Shown here: positions 1-8,108 of the stretch, piece after piece
How positions within the stretch are numbered: the first letter of the stretch is position 1
How the letters are laid out: each line of letters starts with the position of its first letter
From: CAZEER01 sp964511215
Lineage (GTDB): Bacteria; Fidelibacterota; Marinisomatia; Marinisomatales; UBA1611
Direction of reading: 5' to 3'
DNA: 38,633 bases
NCBI GenBank assembly: GCA_964511215.1
Contig: CAZEER010000014.1
Location: 1-38,633 of the forward strand
Notes under the pieces: generated by a model
What the model saw: the letters and a program-made list of their open reading frames with translations, nothing else
What the model was told of the DNA's origin: nothing
The model's database searches: none
Program-made: the position numbers and the translations under genes

Positions 1-2132
1 CTATAGGTGCCCCTGGCGAATACATCATTTGTGCATATACATATGCTGACACACTCTATGCCTTAGGCACTGGTACGTCTTATGCAACACCTCTCACTGC
101 AGGTGCTGTTGCATTAGTAAAGTCTGTTATCCCTAATGCGACTAACGAGACCATTATATCAAAAGTCGTAAATACCGCTGAATACTATCCAGATATGGAA
201 AGAGATTGCGTAGGACAATCAATAGAAGGTTTGGTTGGTTCAGGACAGTTAAATATACACAGGGCAGTTCTGGCGTGTACGTACCCTGAATTATTGGCTC
301 ATGATATTGCATTCCAATCGGATGGTGATTTTTTAAGCCCTGGTGATACAATTGTGATTGATATGACTATTACCAATAGTTTAGGTTTTGAAAATGCGGA
401 AAATGTGGTTGCGACTTTATCTACAAGTGATCCAATGCTAACGATTGTAGATGATCAAATTGTGTTTAATGATATTATCCTAAATGGAGAAGAACAATTA
501 GTAGAATGGATTATTATAGCAGATTCGAGTGCTTTGTTAGGTGACAGACCTTTTAATCTACATTTCAGTGCTACTGCAGGAGAGGTATCCTATGAGAATA
601 ATGTAGAATTCAACCTACATCTTTCTTTAGGACAATTTGGTTATCCAATAGAAAATGTAAATATATTAGCCTCGCCTATTATAGCAGATCTAGATGGTAA
701 CTCTCTCAATGAAATTTATTTTGGATCTGATAGTTTAGTGCACGGGAAATGGGTAGGTGGATTTGATGTTGGAGGTTTTCCTTTTATCGCTGATAGTAAA
801 ATAAGCTCAAGTATTGCATCAGGGGATTTAAATGGAGATGGTGATAAAGAGATTGTGTTTGGAACAACTGATGGAATTCTTTACGCATTAAATAAAACTG
901 GTGCTCCGCATATGACACATGACCAAGGTAAAGAAATTATTGATGTCCCAGTTCTCTCTGATTTAGACCAGGATGGTGATTTGGAGATTATTTTTGTTGC
1001 AGTAGATGATACGAGTAGTGTGCTTTATGTAATACAAGATAATGGTGAAGATCTCACTGGTTTCCCCATTGAGATATCTGAAAAAATGATTGTAGGACCT
1101 GCTGTAGCAGATCTTGGAAATGATATGGTATTAGATATTATAATTGCAACACTGGATAGTAATCTATACGTAGTTGATAGAGAAGGTAATTATCCAAGTG
1201 GTTTTCCTTACACGGCTACTTCTGGTTTTTCTTCACCAGCTACTCTTGTTGATCTGGACGGTGATCAGGATTTAGAAATTATCATAGGTAGCGAGAATGG
1301 AGTCCTACATGTTTTAAACCATGATGGAACAACAATGAACTCATTCTCAGTTAACTCTGCAATTAGAGGTGGAGCATCTGTAGCTGATATTGATGGTAAT
1401 GGAAACTTTGAAATACTTTTTAGTAGTGAAGAAGGGCATATTTATGCATGGGACGCAATTACAGGTACAGAGGCTTTAGGTTGGCCAATCAATAGTGGAC
1501 TAGGGGCAATGAGTGAGCCAATTACAATAGACTTAGATAATGATGGTGATCTGGAAATAATAAATACAACTATTTATGGTATGGTAACAGTCAGCCACCA
1601 TGACGGAAGTCCTTATGAAAATTTTCCATTAACTGTAGATGACAGTGTTACCTCGACACCCGCAATCGGTGATTTGGATAATGATGGTGACTTTGAGTTA
1701 ATAGTTGGAACATCATCAGACCTGCAAGTCATCGATATAATGCAACAGAAAGGAGAGAGGTATGCATGGAGTGCCTATCGCTCTAACAACCACAGGGATG
1801 GTTTCTTTGATGTTACTCTGGCCTCTACACAGGAAAATGGATCAAATCTTCCTCTCGAATATAGCTTGGGGAAAAACTATCCAAATCCATTCAACCCTAT
1901 TACAAAATTCAGTTATAGCCTACCTGAAGATGGAAGGGTAACCATCACTGTATTTGATATCCAAGGGAGACTGGTAAAAGTCTTGATTGATAGAGATCAA
2001 TCAGTGGGTTATAGATCCATTGCATGGGATGCTACTAATCATTTAGGAAGAAAGGTAACAACAGGTATTTATTTTTATAGGATGCAGTCAGGGAATTTTA
2101 GTCAAACCAGAAAAATGATTTTACTTAAATAG
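1..2132 (+). CDS. Subtilisin-like S8 protease, C-terminal part, with FG-GAP/VCBS repeats and sorting domain (5' truncated)
   Basis: The gene enters from the left edge. The frame is open from base 3, so the first ATG (195) is not the real start. Bases 72-92 encode GTSYATP, the subtilase block around the catalytic Ser (codon 78-80); the Asp and His blocks lie outside the window. After a linker, about eight repeats of the type DLDxDGDxEIIxG...LYxLxxDG (roughly 660-1740) form a predicted FG-GAP/VCBS beta-propeller with Asp-rich calcium loops. The last ~90 residues are a YPNPFNP-type sorting domain ending in a basic-hydrophobic tail (KMILLK), as in type IX secretion cargo. It should therefore be an exported, surface-attached or released protease. 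The stop codon abuts the next gene. Family and domain order are secure; substrate is unknown. Confidence 0.9.
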   Translation, partial: IGAPGEYIICAYTYADTLYALGTGTSYATPLTAGAVALVKSVIPNATNETIISKVVNTAEYYPDMERDCVGQSIEGLVGSGQLNIHRAVLACTYPELLAHDIAFQSDGDFLSPGDTIVIDMTITNSLGFENAENVVATLSTSDPMLTIVDDQIVFNDIILNGEEQLVEWIIIADSSALLGDRPFNLHFSATAGEVSYENNVEFNLHLSLGQFGYPIENVNILASPIIADLDGNSLNEIYFGSDSLVHGKWVGGFDVGGFPFIADSKISSSIASGDLNGDGDKEIVFGTTDGILYALNKTGAPHMTHDQGKEIIDVPVLSDLDQDGDLEIIFVAVDDTSSVLYVIQDNGEDLTGFPIEISEKMIVGPAVADLGNDMVLDIIIATLDSNLYVVDREGNYPSGFPYTATSGFSSPATLVDLDGDQDLEIIIGSENGVLHVLNHDGTTMNSFSVNSAIRGGASVADIDGNGNFEILFSSEEGHIYAWDAITGTEALGWPINSGLGAMSEPITIDLDNDGDLEIINTTIYGMVTVSHHDGSPYENFPLTVDDSVTSTPAIGDLDNDGDFELIVGTSSDLQVIDIMQQKGERYAWSAYRSNNHRDGFFDVTLASTQENGSNLPLEYSLGKNYPNPFNPITKFSYSLPEDGRVTITVFDIQGRLVKVLIDRDQSVGYRSIAWDATNHLGRKVTTGIYFYRMQSGNFSQTRKMILLK

Positions 2133-2143
2133 TGGGAGTTACA

Positions 2144-3649
2144 TTGAATTTTTTTTTTAATTTGTTCCAAAAATTGATGAAGTGCCTGTTTTTAACCATT
2201 ATAGTCTTAGAATGTCTTCTTGCCCAAAAAATGCCTTATGGTGAGCCCAAATTTTTTGAGATGCATGTAAATATAGATATTCCTGAACAAAAACTGAGTG
2301 TCCCTTCAACTATTGAACAAAGTATTTTTGAAAAAATTCAACCGATTCAATATCAAGAAAGAGACTACTACTTTTTAAAAATACATTTAAATAACAATGA
2401 TCCAGTGCATTTCAGGCTTATCAAAAATAATATTATAAATGATATGGATATTTTCTTCATTAATTTAGATACAAGGGGTTGGCTGGGGCCTTATTCAACT
2501 AAAGTGATTAAAAACAATTCTAATCCTATTTCGGGGGGGGTAAATGCCAGTGACATACTAATAGAAATTTCAGTTCCTAGTGGTAACACTATAGCGTGGC
2601 CTATTGAAAAAATAATTGAGCCAGAAAAACGTCCCGAAAATTTTAAAGAAATCATGGAAGAGATAGGTCACACCGAATTATCACCATTGAAAAATCAGTT
2701 AAATAGAACTAAAAAACTCAATAATCACAAGAAAAATTACAGATCACATCAGCGCGATCATTTAAGGAATATTTTGTTATGCGGATATTGGCCTCCAAGC
2801 AATGAAAGCGTACGTCCTTTTAGTGCAAATGAGATATTAAACCCAGGTGGTTGGGTAGGAGATAACTGGGAAGATAGGGGCTATGATATTCATTCTTTTT
2901 TTCCCACATTTGATCCTCCTGATTGCGAAAATTGTGGTATGGGAAGTGGTGACCTTGAAGTTGACTATCAGGATACTTCAGAAGATTGGTGGAACATTGT
3001 TGATAGTATTAACCCTATAGCAATTATTACCTTCAGCAGAGGAGGAATTGATTATAGGTGGGAGATAGAATGGATGACAACTAATTGGATAGAGTCAGAA
3101 TGGATCGAAGATTTTGAAGAACCGACCTATCCAACACCTAGTCCTCCAGACTCGACATGGCCTCAAAATGCACCTCGCTATTCCTCCTTGCCAATGGATT
3201 CCATTGAGTTGGCAATGAATCTATCAGGGCTTAATCTATATCCAGTGATCGATTATACATTTGGGACAGGTAACTATCTTTCTGAGTATTTGGGATACCA
3301 TGGGGTTTGGTATAAGGCACAAATGGACTCTTTGGATCAGCTCGACAGATCCTGTTATCTTGCAGGTCACATCCATGTAGGTGGTCTCGCGGATTGGGAA
3401 GAGGCACATGAAGCAGTAAAAATCACTTTAAGAGAAGTCATTGAAGTACTCGATAATAACATACCTCTGATAGGAGATGTTAATGCGGATGGGCATTTAT
3501 CAATATTAGATATATATTTTCTTCTTTCGTACTTAATGGGAGAAGTCAACTTTGATAGTAATGGGATAATTATAGCTGATGTTAACTTTGATTCCAATGT
3601 TGATATAATAGATTTATTGCGATTAGCAGATAATTTAATGGATTCATAG
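2144..3649 (+). CDS. Secreted pyroglutamyl-peptidase-I-like (C15 fold) protein with C-terminal dockerin-like repeats
   Basis: Start choice: a GGGAG at 2134-2138 lies 5 nt before TTG 2144; GTG 2132 and ATG 2177 are alternatives. The N-terminus is a signal peptide (MKCLFLTIIVLECLLA). Residues ~40-160 look like the beta-domain found as a propeptide in FCB proteases. Residues ~210-438 follow the layout of pyrrolidone carboxyl peptidase: ILLCGYWPP near the start (compare LVTGFEPFGG), a W-G-P-T strand, GGIDYRWEIE at the Glu region, then GNYLSEYLGYH and GHIHVGG. The last ~58 residues hold two calcium loops of dockerin type (DVNADGHLSILD and DVNFDSNVDIID). The residue where the family has its nucleophilic Cys (YLCN) is Ser here (codon 3281-3283). 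The family assignment is by motif memory, so medium confidence; peptidase activity is doubtful. Confidence 0.65.
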   Translation: MNFFFNLFQKLMKCLFLTIIVLECLLAQKMPYGEPKFFEMHVNIDIPEQKLSVPSTIEQSIFEKIQPIQYQERDYYFLKIHLNNNDPVHFRLIKNNIINDMDIFFINLDTRGWLGPYSTKVIKNNSNPISGGVNASDILIEISVPSGNTIAWPIEKIIEPEKRPENFKEIMEEIGHTELSPLKNQLNRTKKLNNHKKNYRSHQRDHLRNILLCGYWPPSNESVRPFSANEILNPGGWVGDNWEDRGYDIHSFFPTFDPPDCENCGMGSGDLEVDYQDTSEDWWNIVDSINPIAIITFSRGGIDYRWEIEWMTTNWIESEWIEDFEEPTYPTPSPPDSTWPQNAPRYSSLPMDSIELAMNLSGLNLYPVIDYTFGTGNYLSEYLGYHGVWYKAQMDSLDQLDRSCYLAGHIHVGGLADWEEAHEAVKITLREVIEVLDNNIPLIGDVNADGHLSILDIYFLLSYLMGEVNFDSNGIIIADVNFDSNVDIIDLLRLADNLMDS

Positions 3650-3656
3650 TTGTAAA

Positions 3657-3672
3657 TAATTTTTAAAAATTA
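3657..3672. terminator. Possible bidirectional terminator (AT palindrome between convergent genes)
   Basis: A perfect 16-base palindrome, TAATTTTTAAAAATTA, sits between two convergent genes and overlaps the stop codon of the minus-strand gene. It carries T-runs in both orientations, but the stem is pure A/T, so any terminator would be weak. Confidence 0.25.
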
Positions 3673-4950
3673 CTGCATGATCTGTTCTGCTAATAGATTA
3701 ATATCATTTTCATCAACTATACCATCTCGATTTATATCAAACCTAAATAGGTGAAACATATCTAAATCTGAACTAGTAGATGTATCATAGTCAGCTATAT
3801 AATTCAAATCTAAGATATTAACCTCGTCATCTAAATTTGTGTCTCCTGAGATCAAGTTAGTTGCAAACTGCCAATTATGTTTTCTCACCTTATAACACTT
3901 TATATCAGTTGGAAATTCTATTTCTAGCACAATGTTTTTATCATAATCAACTTCGGTTATTACTGCACCCTGATGAAGCATTGTGCCCCAGTTGATTAGT
4001 GTATTGTTATTTGGGAGTCTTTGTACGCTTCCCATTGCAAGCCCAAGGTGCTCTTGGGGATGAAAAAATTCCCAGACTAGATTTGCTGTTTTTTCAGTTT
4101 CATCGATCTCATATTCTACTACCCTTGATATGGGAGGATAATGCTCATTACCATTATCAAAGAGCAAAATATTTCCATTTTCAATTCGTCTAACATCATG
4201 TTGTTTACTAAATCCATTTAAACTATCGTTGGAAATATTGAATTCATTATTTGGGCCCCCAAAGTACCATATGATATCTCCATTGTTTCTATTTATCTTA
4301 ATAATTTCACTACTTCTTCTATTTGATATAATGATATTTGAATCACTATCAATATGTATACTATTACCATGCATCCATTCTATCCTTTCAGCTGTTAGAT
4401 CTAGATTTGTGTAATCTGCAATATTTAGATGCTCCCAAGCATTCCACTCAAAAATGAGATTATGGTCTGAAGAAAATTCTTGCAGAACAAGTATTATTAT
4501 TTTTGTATTATTGTTACCACCGGACACTATCTCACTCATATCCACTGTAATTGAGTCGTATGCTTGGAGAAAATACGTACCATCTTCCAAGAGTTGTATA
4601 TCATGGTAATCTGCACCATAGCCATTTACGCAGGCTAATGTATCTGTTTCAATCATATAATCATTTAATAATATCCATTTTTGTTCAATTTTATGAAAAT
4701 AAGACAACTTATTTTGAGATGGTTTAAAGTCTAATCCCCGGGGACCACAATTTACAAACCAAGAGGGATTTAGAGATGAATCAATGACTGCCATATATCT
4801 TGGGGGAGATCCCATAGTATGGATGAAAATATTCCCAGGATAAGGGTTGTCAAAAGCATTAATCTGAAAATTTAAATAATCGATGTCTCTGCAAATAATT
4901 ACAGAAAAGAAAAGAATTAAAATGATTTTTTTTATTTTAAAATATTTCAT
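3670..4950 (-). CDS. Secreted arylsulfotransferase (ASST)-like protein with C-terminal dockerin-like repeats
   Basis: A 426-residue protein with an N-terminal signal peptide (KIKKIILILFFSVIICR). The body has the repeating blade pattern of the arylsulfotransferase family: EWNAWEHLNIADY (~168-180), RIEWMHGNSIHID (~189-201), RSSEIIKINRNNGDIIWYFGGP (~212-233), KQHDVRRI (~249-256), LFDNGNEHYPPISRVVEYEID (~263-283) and GSVQRLPNNNTLINWG (~307-322). His194 and His251 fall in the conserved family blocks and are candidate active-site residues. Known family members transfer sulfate between phenols in the periplasm; many distant relatives are uncharacterised, so the reaction here is unproven. Residues ~368-426 contain two dockerin-type loops (DTNLDDEVNILD and DINRDGIVDEND). 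It faces the plus-strand gene upstream and is divergent from the M23 gene. Confidence 0.75.
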   Translation of the reverse strand: MKYFKIKKIILILFFSVIICRDIDYLNFQINAFDNPYPGNIFIHTMGSPPRYMAVIDSSLNPSWFVNCGPRGLDFKPSQNKLSYFHKIEQKWILLNDYMIETDTLACVNGYGADYHDIQLLEDGTYFLQAYDSITVDMSEIVSGGNNNTKIIILVLQEFSSDHNLIFEWNAWEHLNIADYTNLDLTAERIEWMHGNSIHIDSDSNIIISNRRSSEIIKINRNNGDIIWYFGGPNNEFNISNDSLNGFSKQHDVRRIENGNILLFDNGNEHYPPISRVVEYEIDETEKTANLVWEFFHPQEHLGLAMGSVQRLPNNNTLINWGTMLHQGAVITEVDYDKNIVLEIEFPTDIKCYKVRKHNWQFATNLISGDTNLDDEVNILDLNYIADYDTSTSSDLDMFHLFRFDINRDGIVDENDINLLAEQIMQ

Positions 4951-5120
4951 AAAGCATATAAACTATAACATGATCATAATTAATGTATCAGTAGATTGTT
5001 ACCTATAAACAATTTTGTTATGTAATATTAATCTTAAAAATATTTTATTCATATTAAAGATCTAAATAATAAAAACAAAATATTTGAAATTGACTTAACA
5101 GATTTTCCATTCATCAATTT
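4951..5120. promoter_or_regulatory. Divergent intergenic region of the arylsulfotransferase-like and M23 genes
   Basis: These 170 very AT-rich bases separate two divergent genes and must hold both promoters unless one lies further out. A TTGACT at about 5091 is a possible -35 element for the plus-strand gene, but no convincing -10 follows at normal spacing. A small inverted repeat AACAA-TT-TTGTT lies near 5007. No clear Shine-Dalgarno precedes either start. Confidence 0.35.
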
Positions 5121-5753
5121 ATGTCAGTAAATACATTTTTCAGAAAATTAAAAACAATACCAGATTGTCCAGATATTTCAGACCAAAATTTTTCAAAAAT
5201 AATTGATTTGCCGGGTAAGGTTCCAGTGCAGGATTTAAGTTCTATAAAACAACCGGAAACATCTAAATCAAAATATTCTATTGGAAGATATAATGAAAAA
5301 AGACCAAATATGTATAAAGGTGATTTATTTGAGCAAACAGGACGTTATATTCACATGGGGATTGATATAGGTGCTCCTATTGGTACTCCTATAAAATCTT
5401 TTGATAAGGGTGAAATATTTATGTATAAAAATAATAACCGAGTTTTAGATTATGGCTATACTATAATCACCAGACATACCATTAATAATCAAGACTTTTT
5501 TGCACTATATGGACATCTGAGTAAGAATTCTATAAAAGATAAATATGTTGGAAAGTCAATTAATCCAGGAGAAGTAATCGGGTATATTGGTAGTGAAAAA
5601 GAAAATGGTGGTTGGCCTCCGCATATTCATTTTCAACTTAGTTTAATTCAGCCGAAAGAGTGTGATCTTCCTGGAGTGGTTTCTGACAAAAACCATGATC
5701 TAGCTTTAAAAGTATTTCCAGACCCGAGAATCGTGTTAGGTCAATTATATTGA
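5121..5753 (+). CDS. M23-family (LytM-type) metallopeptidase
   Basis: A 210-residue protein with a complete M23 domain at ~70-175. The zinc ligands are visible: His78 and Asp82 in HMGID, His168 and His170 in PHIH, plus the conserved YGHLS block around His132. G-x-P turns (GAPIGTPI) and the later GEVIGYIG strand match the family. M23 enzymes usually cleave glycyl or D-amino-acid peptide bonds in peptidoglycan. No signal peptide or membrane segment is visible, and the ~65-residue N-terminal part is unremarkable, so export is not evident; the real start could lie elsewhere, although the frame offers no better one nearby. It stands alone between a divergent gene and a following hydrolase 64 nt downstream. 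The cellular substrate is unknown. Confidence 0.85.
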   Translation: MSVNTFFRKLKTIPDCPDISDQNFSKIIDLPGKVPVQDLSSIKQPETSKSKYSIGRYNEKRPNMYKGDLFEQTGRYIHMGIDIGAPIGTPIKSFDKGEIFMYKNNNRVLDYGYTIITRHTINNQDFFALYGHLSKNSIKDKYVGKSINPGEVIGYIGSEKENGGWPPHIHFQLSLIQPKECDLPGVVSDKNHDLALKVFPDPRIVLGQLY

Positions 5754-5817
5754 GCTAATAATTTGTTTACTATCTATTAAGGTTAATTTTCATATAGATT
5801 TATTGATAAATAATTTT

Positions 5818-7101
5818 ATGATAAATATTAAATCTGCATGTATAGCAATTTTTTGTTCAATACAATTGTATTATGGCCAATGTCTAGGAGATGCTAATCT
5901 TAATTATAGAATAGATAGTGATGATGTGTTTTTAATTGCAGATCATTTGCTGGATATCAATCAAATTGGAAACGAAGGTATCGCCAATAGTAATATTAAT
6001 TTTGATAATACTGTAAATATTATTGATCTTTTAGGTTTAACGGATTTATTGTTCATGGATGGATATAGTTGGTGCGAGTATGAACCAGTTGATTTAAGTC
6101 TTGAATGGCAAGGCCAAGAGGATACGACCTATTTTAATCATCAAGAATTGCAGAACATACTAAGTAATGGTATCTCTTCTCTTAATTATATTCGTGGATT
6201 TATTGTTTTGCACAGAGGAAAAATTGTGGCAGAAGAGTATTTTTATGGAAGCACATCTGCACAGGAATTTAATATTTATTCAGTTACAAAAAGTTATATT
6301 GCGACTCTTGTAGGCCAGGCGATTGATATGGGTTTTATAACTCAACCATTAGTTACTCTTGATAGTATCTTTTATGAAAATGATTATACTACTCAAGTAA
6401 CGCTTGGAAACCTTTTATCAATGACATCCGGTTGGCCAGAAAATTGGTATTATATGTATACATCTAATACCATAGATATCTTACTCGGTACGTCTCTAGT
6501 CACAAACCCTGGAGATGTATTTTTTTATAATAATGCTGCCTGCCATATTAATAGCTATGTTTTGCTGGAAAAGACTGGACTAAATCCAAAAGAATTTGCT
6601 ATGGAGCATTTATTTCCATATCTCGGATTTGATGATCCTTACTGGGGTATGGATTATGATAATGTTAGCAATGGATCATATGATCTTTTTCTCAGCCTAA
6701 GAGATATGATAAAATTAGGTCAACTTTATCTTCAGGATGGTTATTCAGGTGAAGAACAGGTTATCTCTTCTGATTGGATAAATGAGTCCACATCAAATCA
6801 AATCCCTGGTGGAGGCTATGGGTATCTATGGTGGATACCTGAATCAGGAGAGTATATGGCGATAGGCTATGGAGGACAGTTGATTGTAGTCATCCCCGAG
6901 CTGGAACTTGTTATTGGTACGCATTCGTTAGTGCCGAGTACTGATGCTTATTTTAATAATTTGGTGCAGGTCATCTACGATCAGGTTGTACCTCTTTTTG
7001 ATCTTTCAAGATCATTAAGTGAAAGATATTTTTACAAAGGTAAAATTGAAAGAATTTCAAAAATTTTGAACCAACATATTACAAACCCATATCAGCAATA
7101 A
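5818..7101 (+). CDS. Exported serine hydrolase of the beta-lactamase/class C fold with N-terminal dockerin-like repeats
   Basis: The start is either ATG 5818 or TTG 5803; neither has a clear ribosome binding site. A signal peptide (IKSACIAIFCSIQLYYG) is followed directly by two dockerin-type loops (GDANLNYRIDSDD and NINFDNTVNIID). The catalytic domain occupies the rest. SVTK (codons about 6280-6291) supplies the Ser-x-x-Lys motif, FYNNA supplies the Tyr-x-Asn motif, and YGYLWW...GYGGQ near the end matches the usual C-terminal block. This family includes class C beta-lactamases, DD-peptidases and esterases (6-aminohexanoate hydrolase type); the sequence does not decide between them. It is followed 29 nt later by an aldo/keto reductase. 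An N-terminal rather than C-terminal dockerin is unusual among its neighbours. Confidence 0.82.
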   Translation: MINIKSACIAIFCSIQLYYGQCLGDANLNYRIDSDDVFLIADHLLDINQIGNEGIANSNINFDNTVNIIDLLGLTDLLFMDGYSWCEYEPVDLSLEWQGQEDTTYFNHQELQNILSNGISSLNYIRGFIVLHRGKIVAEEYFYGSTSAQEFNIYSVTKSYIATLVGQAIDMGFITQPLVTLDSIFYENDYTTQVTLGNLLSMTSGWPENWYYMYTSNTIDILLGTSLVTNPGDVFFYNNAACHINSYVLLEKTGLNPKEFAMEHLFPYLGFDDPYWGMDYDNVSNGSYDLFLSLRDMIKLGQLYLQDGYSGEEQVISSDWINESTSNQIPGGGYGYLWWIPESGEYMAIGYGGQLIVVIPELELVIGTHSLVPSTDAYFNNLVQVIYDQVVPLFDLSRSLSERYFYKGKIERISKILNQHITNPYQQ

Positions 7102-7130
7102 TATTTTAATTATATTAACAAGAGGAAAAA

Positions 7131-8096
7131 ATGAATTATAGAACATTAGGGAAGACAGGATTAAAAGTGAGTGAGTTATCATATGGTTCATGGGTAACAT
7201 TTTCTTTTCAGATAGATTTAAAAGATGCATCTAATATCATGAAACTTGCTTATGACAGGGGTGTTAACTTTTTTGATAATGCGGAAGCTTATGCATCAGG
7301 TGAGTCTGAAATAATTATGGGTAATGCCATAAATAATCTGGGGTGGAGTAGAGATTCTTATATTGTTTCCAGTAAGGTCTTCTGGGGAGGAGAAAAACCA
7401 ACTCAGAAAGGTTTAAGTCACAAACATATAATTGACGCCTGTAATGGTGCTTTGCAACGGTTACAATTAGACTATTTAGATCTTTATTTTTGTCATCGCC
7501 CTGACCCTGAGACTCCTATTGAAGAAACAGTTAGGGCAATGCACACATTAGTGATGCAGGGTAAGATTTGTTATTGGGGAACGTCAGAGTGGTCTGCAAT
7601 AGAGATTGGAGATGCCTACAGAATATCAAAAGAATTAAATCTTACACCACCATCTATGGAGCAGCCTCAGTACAATATGTTTGAAAGACAAAAAATGGAA
7701 AAAGACTATCTTGAGTTATTTTTAAATCAAGGGATGGGCACTACGATATGGAGCCCTTTGGCTTCTGGCCTACTGACAGGGAAATATCTTAATGGGATGC
7801 CATCGGGGACACGCACAAGTCTAGAAAATTATAAGTTTATTAGAGATAGTTTTGAGTCAAAGAAGTTTTTAGAAAGACATCAAAAAGTAAAAGAGTTATA
7901 TGAATTTTCTCAAGAATTAGGTATGCCACTTGCCAATCTTGCACTGTGTTGGTGTTTAAAAAACAAAAATGTTAGTACGGTGATTCTTGGAGCTTCAAAG
8001 ATAGAACAGTTAAATCAAAATATAGATAGTTTAAATTTTGTAGATAGATTAGATAGTACAGTAATGAAACAGATAGATAAAATATTAAATGCTTAA
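7131..8096 (+). CDS. Aldo/keto reductase of the KCNAB/YghZ-like group
   Basis: 321 residues, the normal family length. AGAGGA at 7121-7126 precedes the ATG. The start MNYRTLGKTGLKVSELSYG is typical. The active-site Asp and Tyr are in DNAEAYASGESE, the Lys in SSKVFWGG, and the fourth position in YLDLYFCHRPDPETP (His). The NADPH-binding C-terminal blocks WSPLASGLLTGKY, GTR and VILGASKIEQLNQN are present and place it with the voltage-gated potassium-channel beta-subunit-like reductases (AKR6). No export signal is visible, so it should be a cytoplasmic NADPH-dependent carbonyl reductase. It lies in a co-directional run with short gaps (29 nt before, 12 nt after) that includes two exported peptidase-like proteins. 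Its substrate cannot be inferred. Confidence 0.9.
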   Translation: MNYRTLGKTGLKVSELSYGSWVTFSFQIDLKDASNIMKLAYDRGVNFFDNAEAYASGESEIIMGNAINNLGWSRDSYIVSSKVFWGGEKPTQKGLSHKHIIDACNGALQRLQLDYLDLYFCHRPDPETPIEETVRAMHTLVMQGKICYWGTSEWSAIEIGDAYRISKELNLTPPSMEQPQYNMFERQKMEKDYLELFLNQGMGTTIWSPLASGLLTGKYLNGMPSGTRTSLENYKFIRDSFESKKFLERHQKVKELYEFSQELGMPLANLALCWCLKNKNVSTVILGASKIEQLNQNIDSLNFVDRLDSTVMKQIDKILNA

Positions 8097-8108
8097 ATTC
8101 CAAGCATA

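Noticed and set aside
660..1740. Repeated segments in the first gene as a DNA repeat array or CRISPR
   Set aside because: The repetition is at protein level (FG-GAP/VCBS blades); the DNA units diverge and have no constant spacers.
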